Positions 6,641 to 12,453 of a stretch of DNA of 12,950 nt are shown here, piece after piece (the first letter of the stretch is position 1; every line of letters starts with the position of its first letter). The notes below the pieces were generated by a model. It was not told the DNA's origin. It saw nothing but the letters and a program-made list of their open reading frames with translations, and did no database searches. The position numbers and the translations under genes are program-made. Source of the DNA: CAYRIY01 sp964424335 (lineage in GTDB: Bacteria > Bacillota > Limnochordia > DTU080 > RSA5); NCBI GenBank assembly GCA_964424335.1, contig CAYRIY010000098.1:1-12950 (forward strand), in the 5' to 3' direction.

Positions 6641-7651
6641 TCAGGCTCTCTTTCTCGCCACCAAGAGCAACGAGACGGCGCCAATGCCAAGGAGCGCGTT
6701 TCCTACTGCATCGACGAGTGGAGTAGTGCCTCCAACCGACGGCACCTGCCAAAAGCCGTACCAGACATACGTAAGCAAGAGCCCGCTCACTGCGGCCAAT
6801 CGATGTCTCCCGGACCATCCATGACTCTTGGACCAAAGGAGAAGCAGGGCGCACCCGAGCGCCAGCACCCCGATCATCGCCGACACAGTGAGACCGGCCG
6901 GAACGGTGTGCGGCACGTTGACAAGGCCCATAAAAAGCGTGCTGAGCGCGAACGTCGACACACCGACAACTCTAAGGGACGGCGCCGTCTTGGCTTCACG
7001 TGGCGCGCTGCCTTTACCCCGACCAATTGCAAATGCAATGACCACTAGGATGACGATAACCACGCAGCTCGCGGCAATTTGCGTCGATGTTGCGACAAAC
7101 GGCTCCTGCTGCTGGCCAAAGGTGAACGACATCAGGCAGCCAAGTGCGAAGAGGACGGCGGTCACGATGAGCCCAAACCCGCCGAGCCAGGGGCTTTGTC
7201 GGGCTTTGGAGATACTCTCGACCAGTGCGATTGGCACCGCCGTGCTCCAAATGGTGTGTATCGCCAGGACAAACACGGTCCACCAAGTTCCGATTCCCAA
7301 ACTGCCGATGTACCCGTAATCGAGCAAGCGCAGTCCCAAGTAGTTGGGATTAAAGAGGGATTGCGTCACAAGCGCCTCTTCCACAACGGCGTAGGCGAGT
7401 CCGAGAACAACAATGCTCGGCCAACCCAGCTTGAACCTGCGTGCAGTCTCTCGTATGAGCAGCGCCCCTCCCCCGTAAAGGGGAGCGAGGGAGATCAACG
7501 CCCAAAGCCACGTAATGGGAAGGTTCCCTAACAAAAACTCGCCGATGAGCGGCGCAAGAAAAAACAGACCGATCGCCGGGGCAAGGCGTGCCTTGCGAGT
7601 CGGCATTATCGCCGGATTGGCTGTTTCCGACATATTGAGTTGTTGCTTCAT
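6641..7651 (-). CDS. Polytopic membrane protein, function unknown
   Basis: A 336-aa, very hydrophobic protein with about nine to ten predicted membrane helices (for example residues 23-45, 47-67, 120-145, 157-178, 190-210, 252-272, 312-332) and a short Lys/Arg-rich tail. The stretch AYAVVEEALVTQSLFNPNY has a Glu pair (E91, E92) and IHTIWS has H132. This recalls the EE and H motifs of CPBP/CAAX-protease-like membrane proteins, but the Arg of the usual EExxxR is missing, so protease activity is doubtful. The start is ATG at 7649-7651, with AAGGTGG about 10 nt upstream; the reading frame stays open to a TTG at 7672 that has no SD. It has its own promoter. I know similar uncharacterised proteins in Bacillota only from memory and cannot assign a function. 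Confidence 0.8.
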   Translation of the reverse strand: MKQQLNMSETANPAIMPTRKARLAPAIGLFFLAPLIGEFLLGNLPITWLWALISLAPLYGGGALLIRETARRFKLGWPSIVVLGLAYAVVEEALVTQSLFNPNYLGLRLLDYGYIGSLGIGTWWTVFVLAIHTIWSTAVPIALVESISKARQSPWLGGFGLIVTAVLFALGCLMSFTFGQQQEPFVATSTQIAASCVVIVILVVIAFAIGRGKGSAPREAKTAPSLRVVGVSTFALSTLFMGLVNVPHTVPAGLTVSAMIGVLALGCALLLLWSKSHGWSGRHRLAAVSGLLLTYVWYGFWQVPSVGGTTPLVDAVGNALLGIGAVSLLLVARKRA

Positions 7652-7701
7652 TTGGTCACACCCACCTTGCAAGACTTTGAAGCGCTCGTCGTTGATTCCT
7701 G

Positions 7702-7730
7702 ATTATAGAGAGCGCTCCCCAGGTGGACTA
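7702..7730 (-). promoter_or_regulatory. Promoter of the membrane-protein gene
   Basis: On the minus strand TATAAT (7702-7707) is separated by exactly 17 bp from TAGTCC (7725-7730). A perfect -10 and a poor -35 suggest activator dependence. The predicted start near 7695 leaves a leader of about 44 nt before the ATG at 7651. The same hexamer pair and spacing occur at the ada promoter, including three matching bases (CAG) after the -10. Confidence 0.6.
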
Positions 7731-7731
7731 G

Positions 7732-7743
7732 TGACCGCGGTCA
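7732..7743. promoter_or_regulatory. Perfect 12-bp palindrome TGACCGCGGTCA, possible activator site
   Basis: A perfect 12-bp palindrome is separated by one base from the weak -35 of the membrane-protein promoter. It is centred about 42 bp upstream of the predicted start point, the usual place for a class II activator. It also lies just past the stop of the DUF1801 gene (7765). The cognate protein is not identifiable from sequence. Confidence 0.45.
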
Positions 7744-7764
7744 TGAGTTTGTTGGTCGCCTAAG

Positions 7765-8169
7765 TCAGCTCGTCGCGGCGATCCACTTCGCAACCAACTC
7801 CCTTAGGGCCTCGCTCTTTTTCGTCACGTCCTCGCTGTTGGCGAAGGTAATCGTCGCTCTGTCTTTTGCTGCCCACTCCAAAAGACCCGTGTGGTCCTCA
7901 AAGGAGAACGTGTCTGCGTCCGTCCGCTTCTTAGCCCCGCGGTGAAAGACAAGCTGAACGCGATCGCCCGGCTGCAACCGAAAAGTGATGCGATCGTCGC
8001 CTGCCACACAAAAGCTTGGGGCATTCCATTTGATCTGTTCCGTGATGTTTTCATCGACGGACAGAACGATCGCTCGTATCTGCCGGATCTCATCGATACG
8101 GGAATGGTCTAACTTCTGCAAAAACTCATCGACGTTCATCGCTGCCTCAGATTTGCGTTTTGTCGCCAA
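7765..8169 (-). CDS. DUF1801-type small protein
   Basis: A 134-aa soluble protein resembling the DUF1801 (YdhG-like) family. Family-like features are VDEFLQKLDHSRIDEIRQIRAIVLSVDENITEQIKWNAPSF near the N-terminus, then a beta-rich middle (ITFRLQPGDRVQLVFHRG) and a C-terminal helix ending LRELVAKWIAATS. The start is TTG at 8167-8169, preceded by GGAGG at a 7-nt spacing; an in-frame ATG at codon 11 has no comparable SD. It is the third gene of the TetR-led cluster, 43 bp after the MBL hydrolase. The molecular function of the family is unknown, and no catalytic site is evident. Confidence 0.8.
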   Translation of the reverse strand: MATKRKSEAAMNVDEFLQKLDHSRIDEIRQIRAIVLSVDENITEQIKWNAPSFCVAGDDRITFRLQPGDRVQLVFHRGAKKRTDADTFSFEDHTGLLEWAAKDRATITFANSEDVTKKSEALRELVAKWIAATS

Positions 8170-8212
8170 ATGGACTCCTCCAGTTTTGTCTTGGTCGAGC
8201 GTCGGCCGGCCG

Positions 8213-8887
8213 TCAGGCTGAGAGCTGCCGCCGCATCACGAATGCATCGAATCGCTCCGCCGGCCGCTCGATCGGGTCTGCGTGACATACTTCAAGGCGC
8301 GCAGGTTCAAGTTGGCGCAAGATGCCCATGCTGCGGATCGCGCTGTCCATGTCGCTCGTAAACATCGCGATCGGCGGCCGGAGCGCGCCCCGCTTGGTCA
8401 TGGCCAGATCTCCGCCGATCAAGACCCGATCCTTCCTGTGGTAGTACACGACGTGTCCGGGAGAGTGACCTGGGGTTAAGTAAGGAAACAAGCCGGCCAC
8501 TTCCTTAAGAGAACCGCCAGGCGTCTCGGAAAGCGGAACGACCAAACCCTTGGGCACAGACGCTCGTGCTTTTTTTCGCCGCGGGTACGCCTTATCGCCT
8601 TCCATGTACGGCAATTCGACTCGATGAGCGTAGACAGGCATGGGCCCATGTTTCAAGATCCCCAAAATCGCGCCGACGTGGTCCCCGTGGCCGTGGGTGA
8701 GCAGAATCCTCGTGAGCGGACCAAGACCAAGCGTGTCTATGGCTCGGAGGATTCCCTTGGCCATAAAGGGCAGTCCGGCGTCGACCAAAGAGACGCCGTC
8801 AGGCCCCTTTACCAGCCACACCCGCACTGGGATCAACACCCACACACGGAGGCTCCAAATGTGCTCTGAAACGCGCTCTACCTTCAC
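8213..8887 (-). CDS. Metallo-beta-lactamase-fold hydrolase (glyoxalase II-like)
   Basis: A 224-aa cytoplasmic protein of the MBL superfamily. The metal-binding HxHxDH motif is in LLTHGHGDHVG (H65, H67, D69, H70). Further ligands are likely in TPGHSPGH (H141), the metal-bridging Asp in IGGDLA (D160) and CHAD (H202). These sites suggest a di-metal hydrolase acting on esters, thioesters or similar bonds; the substrate is not predictable. There is no signal peptide. The start is GTG at 8885-8887 after GGTAGG, and it lies 85 bp after the TetR gene on the same strand, so it is a probable TetR target. A real beta-lactamase is unlikely given length and lack of export signal. Confidence 0.9.
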   Translation of the reverse strand: MKVERVSEHIWSLRVWVLIPVRVWLVKGPDGVSLVDAGLPFMAKGILRAIDTLGLGPLTRILLTHGHGDHVGAILGILKHGPMPVYAHRVELPYMEGDKAYPRRKKARASVPKGLVVPLSETPGGSLKEVAGLFPYLTPGHSPGHVVYYHRKDRVLIGGDLAMTKRGALRPPIAMFTSDMDSAIRSMGILRQLEPARLEVCHADPIERPAERFDAFVMRRQLSA

Positions 8888-8904
8888 CTGTGCCTACCGC
8901 CTCT

Positions 8905-8926
8905 CATTGGTCGCCGTCCAACGGTT
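8905..8926. promoter_or_regulatory. Possible second TetR half-site pair before the MBL hydrolase gene
   Basis: CATTGG (8905-8910) and CCAACGGTT (8918-8926) occur between tetR and the MBL gene. Both strings occur within the 25-bp operator upstream of tetR (CATTGG at 9679-9684, CCAACGGTT at 9663-9671), but here in swapped order and with a 7-bp spacer. This may be a weaker secondary binding site or a coincidence. Confidence 0.25.
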
Positions 8927-8972
8927 GCCCACAAACGCATTGCGAATCAAGCCAAGCAAGCCAAACAGGGTT

Positions 8973-9608
8973 CTAACCGCCCGAGCTCTTGATCTCGCAT
9001 TTCAATCCCGCCAGCATGCTTCCAAAAGCCAGATCAAACGTGGTTTCGAGCCGATCGAACAATGAATCGACTCCCTCCGGCGATGTCACATACGACGCAA
9101 CGATGCCGTGGAGCAAGAAGAAATAAGCCCGAGTGCAGGCGAGCAGACGCTCCTGATCCACTTCTGTTTCTAGGGCCGCTCCCAAGGCCGCGCCTACCAA
9201 GTCAAACACTCGGTTTCTCAAGGATTGGATTTCGAGCGCAGGTTGTTCGTCATCGACCCGCGTCGGTTTTACGGTGAAGAATACGGAGTACATCGTCCGG
9301 TTGTCCAGGGCAAATCGCACAAACTCCCTGCTAAGCCGTAAGAGTCTCTCGTGGGGAGGTGCCGTCCGCTCGGACAAAATGAGTTCGAATTTCCGAATTA
9401 CTTCTCCAAGGGGCTCGGCGGCTAGACGGTTGAGCAGCTCCTCTTTGTCCTTGAAGTAAATGTAGATGGCGGTATGAGAGCAACCTGCCAGTTTGGCGAT
9501 GTCCCGCATCGTGACGTCCTCAAATGAACGCTTAGCGAACAACTGCGCCGCCGCCTTAAGGATGGCCCGTTTGGTTTTTTCCGCTCGCTGTGCGTGTTTG
9601 CTTTCCAT
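8973..9608 (-). CDS. TetR/AcrR-family transcriptional regulator
   Basis: A 211-aa regulator. The N-terminal TetR HTH is clear over residues 14-60: ILKAAAQLFAKRSFEDVTMRDIAKLAGCSHTAIYIYF, followed by KDKEELLNRL. The rest is the all-helical ligand-binding and dimer domain, which diverges too much to name an inducer. I chose ATG at 9606-9608; the frame is open to a GTG at 9623 that would add five residues, and neither has a strong SD. It heads the cluster with the MBL hydrolase and DUF1801 gene. A 25-bp palindrome directly downstream of its -10 points to autorepression and, by cotranscription, control of the downstream genes. Small-molecule responsive repression is the expected mode. Confidence 0.92.
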   Translation of the reverse strand: MESKHAQRAEKTKRAILKAAAQLFAKRSFEDVTMRDIAKLAGCSHTAIYIYFKDKEELLNRLAAEPLGEVIRKFELILSERTAPPHERLLRLSREFVRFALDNRTMYSVFFTVKPTRVDDEQPALEIQSLRNRVFDLVGAALGAALETEVDQERLLACTRAYFFLLHGIVASYVTSPEGVDSLFDRLETTFDLAFGSMLAGLKCEIKSSGG

Positions 9609-9660
9609 GCCGCTTACCCACACCTATTCCACTACGATTTACCAGAATCTCAAGGCCGCT

Positions 9661-9685
9661 AACCAACGGTTACTAACCATTGGTT
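9661..9685. promoter_or_regulatory. Near-perfect 25-bp palindromic operator of the TetR regulator
   Basis: Half-site AACCAACGGTTA (9661-9672), a central C and half-site TAACCATTGGTT (9674-9685) form a dyad with 11 of 12 symmetric pairs. Each half also contains smaller dyads (CCATTGG, CCAACGG). It begins 2 bp past the -10 of the tetR promoter, so bound repressor would cover the start point. Size and place are typical of TetR-family operators. Confidence 0.8.
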
Positions 9686-9687
9686 AT

Positions 9688-9716
9688 AGAATACGCAATG
9701 TCTCCCAGGATGTCAA
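9688..9716 (-). promoter_or_regulatory. Promoter of the tetR cluster
   Basis: On the minus strand a consensus -35 TTGACA (9711-9716) and a -10 TATTCT (9688-9693, 4/6) are separated by exactly 17 bp. Transcription would begin around 9681, inside the operator palindrome, leaving a leader of about 70 nt. A strong constitutive promoter under tight repression is the simplest reading. Confidence 0.75.
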
Positions 9717-9852
9717 TCACGTCCGTAACTCCAGGTCATGCGCAGGCATCGGCAGGAACTCTTCTCCAAATGCGTGAAGCAAAGTGTTGCCTGGAGGTAT
9801 ATAAACGCGCTCGAAAGAGGTGCCGGGGGTGGCGGCAAAGCGAGGTTTCCCA

Positions 9853-11004
9853 ATGAATCCGATTGCCAAAAGGCGGCTTCTTATCCCCCTCATTGCAATC
9901 ATCATCGTGGCGTGCTTCGCCTTTGGCCCGACATTCGACGCTCAGAAGAATGCGGGCGCTCGCGCAGGTCAACTTACAGTTCACTTCATCGACGTCGACC
10001 AGGGCGATGCTACACTCATCCAGGGCGACGACGTCGTCATCTTGATCGACGCCGGTCGCCATGACCGCAGGGACGTCGTTCCATACCTGCGGAGCGTCGG
10101 CGTCACATCCATCGACCTACTGGTCGGCACCCATCCGCATGCGGATCACATCGGCCAGTTCCCGGACGTGCTGCGGGCGTTTCCGGTCAAAGAAGTATGG
10201 CTGTCCGGCGATATCCATACCTCGAGGACTTACGAAAACGCCATCGACGCCATTTTGGAATCGGATGCCGGCTACCACGAGCCGCGGGCGGGCGAGCGAT
10301 TTCAGTTTGGCTCTGTAACGATCGACGTGATCCATCCAAATGACGTGAACGGCGACTTTAACAACGGCTCGATCGGCCTGCGGCTGACCTACGGCAACGT
10401 CGCCTTTCTTTTTACCGGGGACGCCGAACAAGACGCTGAGCGCTCCATGATCGCCCGTGGCCACACGCTGCAAGCCGACGTATTGCACGTGGGACACCAC
10501 GGATCGAGCACGTCGTCCAGCCTCCCCTTTTTGCAGGCGGTACGGCCCAAGGTGGCGGTGTACTCGGCCGGGGTGGATAATTCATACGGACATCCGCACC
10601 GAGAAGTGATCGCCCGCTTGAAGGACCTCAATGTGGCGATCTACGGCACCGATGTGCATGGGACGATCCGCGTCGAGACGGACGGAGAGCAGTTCCGGGT
10701 TGAAACGGCGAAGGGGCGCGAGGGCGCCGGGCCCATCTTGGGCGGGCTTGCTGACGAGCGAGAGGCTGGCGCACCCGTCGATGCCGTGCACTCAGTCGGG
10801 TGCGGCCCGGACCAAGTCGATGTGAACACGTCCTCCCCCGAGGAGCTCGTTAAGATCATCTACATCGGGGAGACCCTTGCCCGCGAGCTGATCAGCAGAC
10901 GTCCGTACGCCACATTGGACGAGCTCGATCGCATTCCCGGAATCGGGGCCGCCCGATTGAAAGCCATCATCGATCAGGGTGTCGCCTGTGTAGGCGGCTC
11001 ATGA
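9853..11004 (+). CDS. ComEC/Rec2-like metallo-beta-lactamase protein with C-terminal helix-hairpin-helix, membrane-anchored or lipoprotein
   Basis: A 383-aa exported-type MBL protein. The N-terminus has KRR and a hydrophobic stretch (9-25) with IVAC, which fits a lipobox at C21; a plain membrane anchor is the alternative. The domain resembles the extracellular hydrolase part of ComEC: HFIDVDQGDATLI, THPHADHIG (H94, H96, D98, H99), FTGDAE (D190), VGHHGSS and GHPH. A ComEA-like HhH region follows at about 322-375 (VDVNTSSPEELVKI, LDELDRIPGIGAARLKAII), suggesting DNA contact. A nuclease or DNA-processing role at the cell surface is inference. ATG at 9853 follows GAGG by 7 nt; GTG at 9820 lacks an SD. 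A DUF3006 gene follows after 34 bp. No good promoter is visible; TATATAA at 9798-9804 lacks a -35. Confidence 0.9.
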   Translation: MNPIAKRRLLIPLIAIIIVACFAFGPTFDAQKNAGARAGQLTVHFIDVDQGDATLIQGDDVVILIDAGRHDRRDVVPYLRSVGVTSIDLLVGTHPHADHIGQFPDVLRAFPVKEVWLSGDIHTSRTYENAIDAILESDAGYHEPRAGERFQFGSVTIDVIHPNDVNGDFNNGSIGLRLTYGNVAFLFTGDAEQDAERSMIARGHTLQADVLHVGHHGSSTSSSLPFLQAVRPKVAVYSAGVDNSYGHPHREVIARLKDLNVAIYGTDVHGTIRVETDGEQFRVETAKGREGAGPILGGLADEREAGAPVDAVHSVGCGPDQVDVNTSSPEELVKIIYIGETLARELISRRPYATLDELDRIPGIGAARLKAIIDQGVACVGGS

Positions 11005-11038
11005 TCTTGGACCATGACGCAAACGGAGGCGATCCACA

Positions 11039-11296
11039 GTGCAAGAGCAGGCCGTGATCGATCGCATCGTCGACGGGAAACACGCCGTCCTCCTCGTCGG
11101 AGAGCAGGAGGTCGAGCGCATCGTACCCGTCGAGATGCTTCCTAACGGAGCGCGGGAAGGCACCTGGCTGACCGTCTCCTTTCGCGACGACCAACTGGTC
11201 CATGCTGAAATCGACGTCGGGCGTACCGAAGCCGTTCGAGAGCGCATCGCCGATAAGCTCAATCGACTGCGCGCCCGCGGGCGACGCGAAAACTGA
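11039..11296 (+). CDS. DUF3006 small protein
   Basis: An 85-aa soluble protein matching the DUF3006 pattern: VIDRIVDGKHAVLLVGEQE, then VEMLPNGAREGTWLTV and a charged C-terminal helix with many Arg. The fold is probably a small beta-barrel, but no activity is known. The start is GTG at 11039 with GGAGG 9 nt upstream. It follows the ComEC-like gene by 34 bp and is probably in the same operon; I recall this pairing from other Bacillota. It may modulate or partner the hydrolase, which is inference. A convergent relative ends 21 bp beyond its stop. Confidence 0.85.
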   Translation: MQEQAVIDRIVDGKHAVLLVGEQEVERIVPVEMLPNGAREGTWLTVSFRDDQLVHAEIDVGRTEAVRERIADKLNRLRARGRREN

Positions 11297-11317
11297 TCGG
11301 CCGCCTGCGAGCCAACG

Positions 11318-11794
11318 TCACTCCATATCCCCTTTAGCGGAGCGATTCAAGCGTCGTCTGAGCAACTCGAGCTTCAGGGCGATGGCGGCCCGCGCCTCTT
11401 TCGTCGTCTCAAGGTCGATGACAAAGGTCGGCCCACCGGTCGGTCCATCGCCGCAACCATCGCCCACCTGAGCGTCGAACTTGATGTGAAGCCATGCCCC
11501 TTCGCTCGAGCCCGTCGGAAGTCGTGCCCGCGGGATGATCCACTCGCGCTGGTCGGGCTCTACAAGTAGGACGGCGTAGGTGCCGTCGACCACTCGATCA
11601 ATCACGGCGCGCACTGGCCGCACGCCACTCGGGCACGAAGCGACTGCAATGCCGTCATCACCTTTCAGGAGACCTCCAAGAAGGACGAAGAGGCCTAAGA
11701 GGACGCCGATACCAAGCGAGCAGGACGCGCTCATGAGCCGAGCGATCGGTCGAATCGCAGTGCGTTCCATCGGCCGTTTCACAGCTTGAGCCAT
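11318..11794 (-). CDS. Membrane-anchored DUF3006-like protein
   Basis: A 158-aa protein with a basic N-terminus, a membrane helix at about 26-44 (LGIGVLLGLFVLLGGLL) and a DUF3006-like domain from about residue 61 (RAVIDRVVDGTYAVLLVE, ARLPTGSSEGAWLHIKF). Compared with the 85-aa neighbour it has an insert of about 14 residues rich in Gly and Asp (about 110-122) before the C-terminal helix. The positive charges before the helix suggest the domain faces outside, where it could meet the exported ComEC-like hydrolase. ATG at 11792-11794 follows GGGG at 8 nt. A hairpin overlaps its SD region. It is convergent with the first DUF3006 gene. The paralogy is visible in the translation; its role is unknown. 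Confidence 0.75.
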   Translation of the reverse strand: MAQAVKRPMERTAIRPIARLMSASCSLGIGVLLGLFVLLGGLLKGDDGIAVASCPSGVRPVRAVIDRVVDGTYAVLLVEPDQREWIIPRARLPTGSSEGAWLHIKFDAQVGDGCGDGPTGGPTFVIDLETTKEARAAIALKLELLRRRLNRSAKGDME

Positions 11795-12048
11795 CGGTCG
11801 ATCCCCTACCTTGTAGGTTTATCGCCGCAAGCGCCTTCACATAGGGAGCAAGTGCGCGCCGCCGGTGCAGAATTCATTAGAAATTCAGGCCTCGGCCCCC
11901 TTTGGGCATGGGTCTGTAACGGCATGAAAATTCACTATTTCCAAACACGTCATTCCAACGCCCCATTGCAACACCCGATCGCAACGTTCGCATCGCAGCG
12001 TCCTCATCCCAGCTCCCTCACCCCAACGTCCCAACCTCAACTTCCCCG
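11795..12048. other. Non-coding spacer upstream of the PadR gene
   Basis: About 250 bp with no credible gene. The left part must hold the promoter of the minus-strand DUF3006 gene, including a small hairpin CCTAC-CTT-GTAGG (11805-11817) next to its SD. The right part, from about 11940, is strikingly C-rich and G-poor on the plus strand. A plus-strand open frame crossing it (11786-12061) has no SD and low-complexity translation, so I do not count it as a gene. Confidence 0.5.
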
Positions 12049-12077
12049 TTGCCATACATAGACCTGTTAGGTATAAT
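12049..12077 (+). promoter_or_regulatory. Promoter of the padR operon
   Basis: TTGCCA (12049-12054, 5/6 of consensus) and TATAAT (12072-12077, perfect) are separated by exactly 17 bp. The predicted start near 12084 leaves a short leader. This is the best housekeeping-type promoter on the plus strand of the window. Confidence 0.8.
12054..12074. promoter_or_regulatory. Candidate PadR operator between -35 and -10
   Basis: An interrupted inverted repeat, ATACATA (12054-12060), 7-bp spacer, TAGGTAT (12068-12074), with 6 of 7 symmetric pairs, fills the spacer and overlaps both hexamers. PadR proteins commonly bind AT-rich dyads of about this size over their own promoters, so autorepression is likely. 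Confidence 0.5.
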
Positions 12078-12100
12078 GAACTCCAATCAAAGGGGGTAGC

Positions 12101-12451
12101 GTGAACGTGACGATCAATCGAGACCTGGTCGCAGCTTCGGCCACGCCCCTACTCTTGGCCCTGCTGGACACCGAAGAGAGTTACGGTTACCGCATCATCC
12201 AGCGCATCAAAGAGTCCTCCAACGGCGCCATCGAATGGTCCGAAGGGATGCTCTACCCGGTCCTTCACCGCCTCGAAAAGCGGGGCCTGGTCTCCTCGAG
12301 TTGGAAGGTGTCGGAGCAAGGCAGACGGCGCAAGTACTATGCCCTGACGCAAAAGGGCCGTGAGGAGCTCCAGCGCCAGCGCCGGGAGTGGCTTGCGGTG
12401 CAGGGCACCCTACATCGCATCGGTTTCATGGCGCCGGCGAACGGAGAATGA
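12101..12451 (+). CDS. PadR-family transcriptional regulator
   Basis: A 116-aa short-type PadR regulator. Signatures are LLLALLDTEESYGYRIIQRI near residue 18, the winged-helix core with EGMLYPVLHRLEKRGLVSSSW, and the wing RRRKYYALTQKGREEL. Short PadR proteins (about 110 aa) repress their own operon and respond to envelope or chemical stress. The start is GTG at 12101 or GTG at 12107; AAAGGGGG (12089-12096) is 4 nt from the first and 10 nt from the second, so the second may be the true one. The stop is followed within a few bases by the next gene, a membrane protein of the type typically paired with PadR. Confidence 0.92.
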   Translation: MNVTINRDLVAASATPLLLALLDTEESYGYRIIQRIKESSNGAIEWSEGMLYPVLHRLEKRGLVSSSWKVSEQGRRRKYYALTQKGREELQRQRREWLAVQGTLHRIGFMAPANGE

Positions 12452-12453
12452 GC

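Noticed and set aside
6528..6854. Minus-strand frame over the 3' end of the membrane-protein gene, considered as a frameshifted C-terminus
   Set aside because: The membrane protein ends naturally with a helix and a basic tail at 6641, so no frameshift needs to be assumed.
8203..8212. CGGCCGGCCG palindrome between the MBL and DUF1801 genes as terminator or operator
   Set aside because: It is fully self-complementary with no loop, has no T-run and lies at a GC-rich stop codon; chance is sufficient.
11786..12061. Plus-strand open frame of 91 codons
   Set aside because: No SD, low-complexity Pro/Ser/His-rich translation, antisense to the start of the DUF3006 gene and overlapping the padR promoter.
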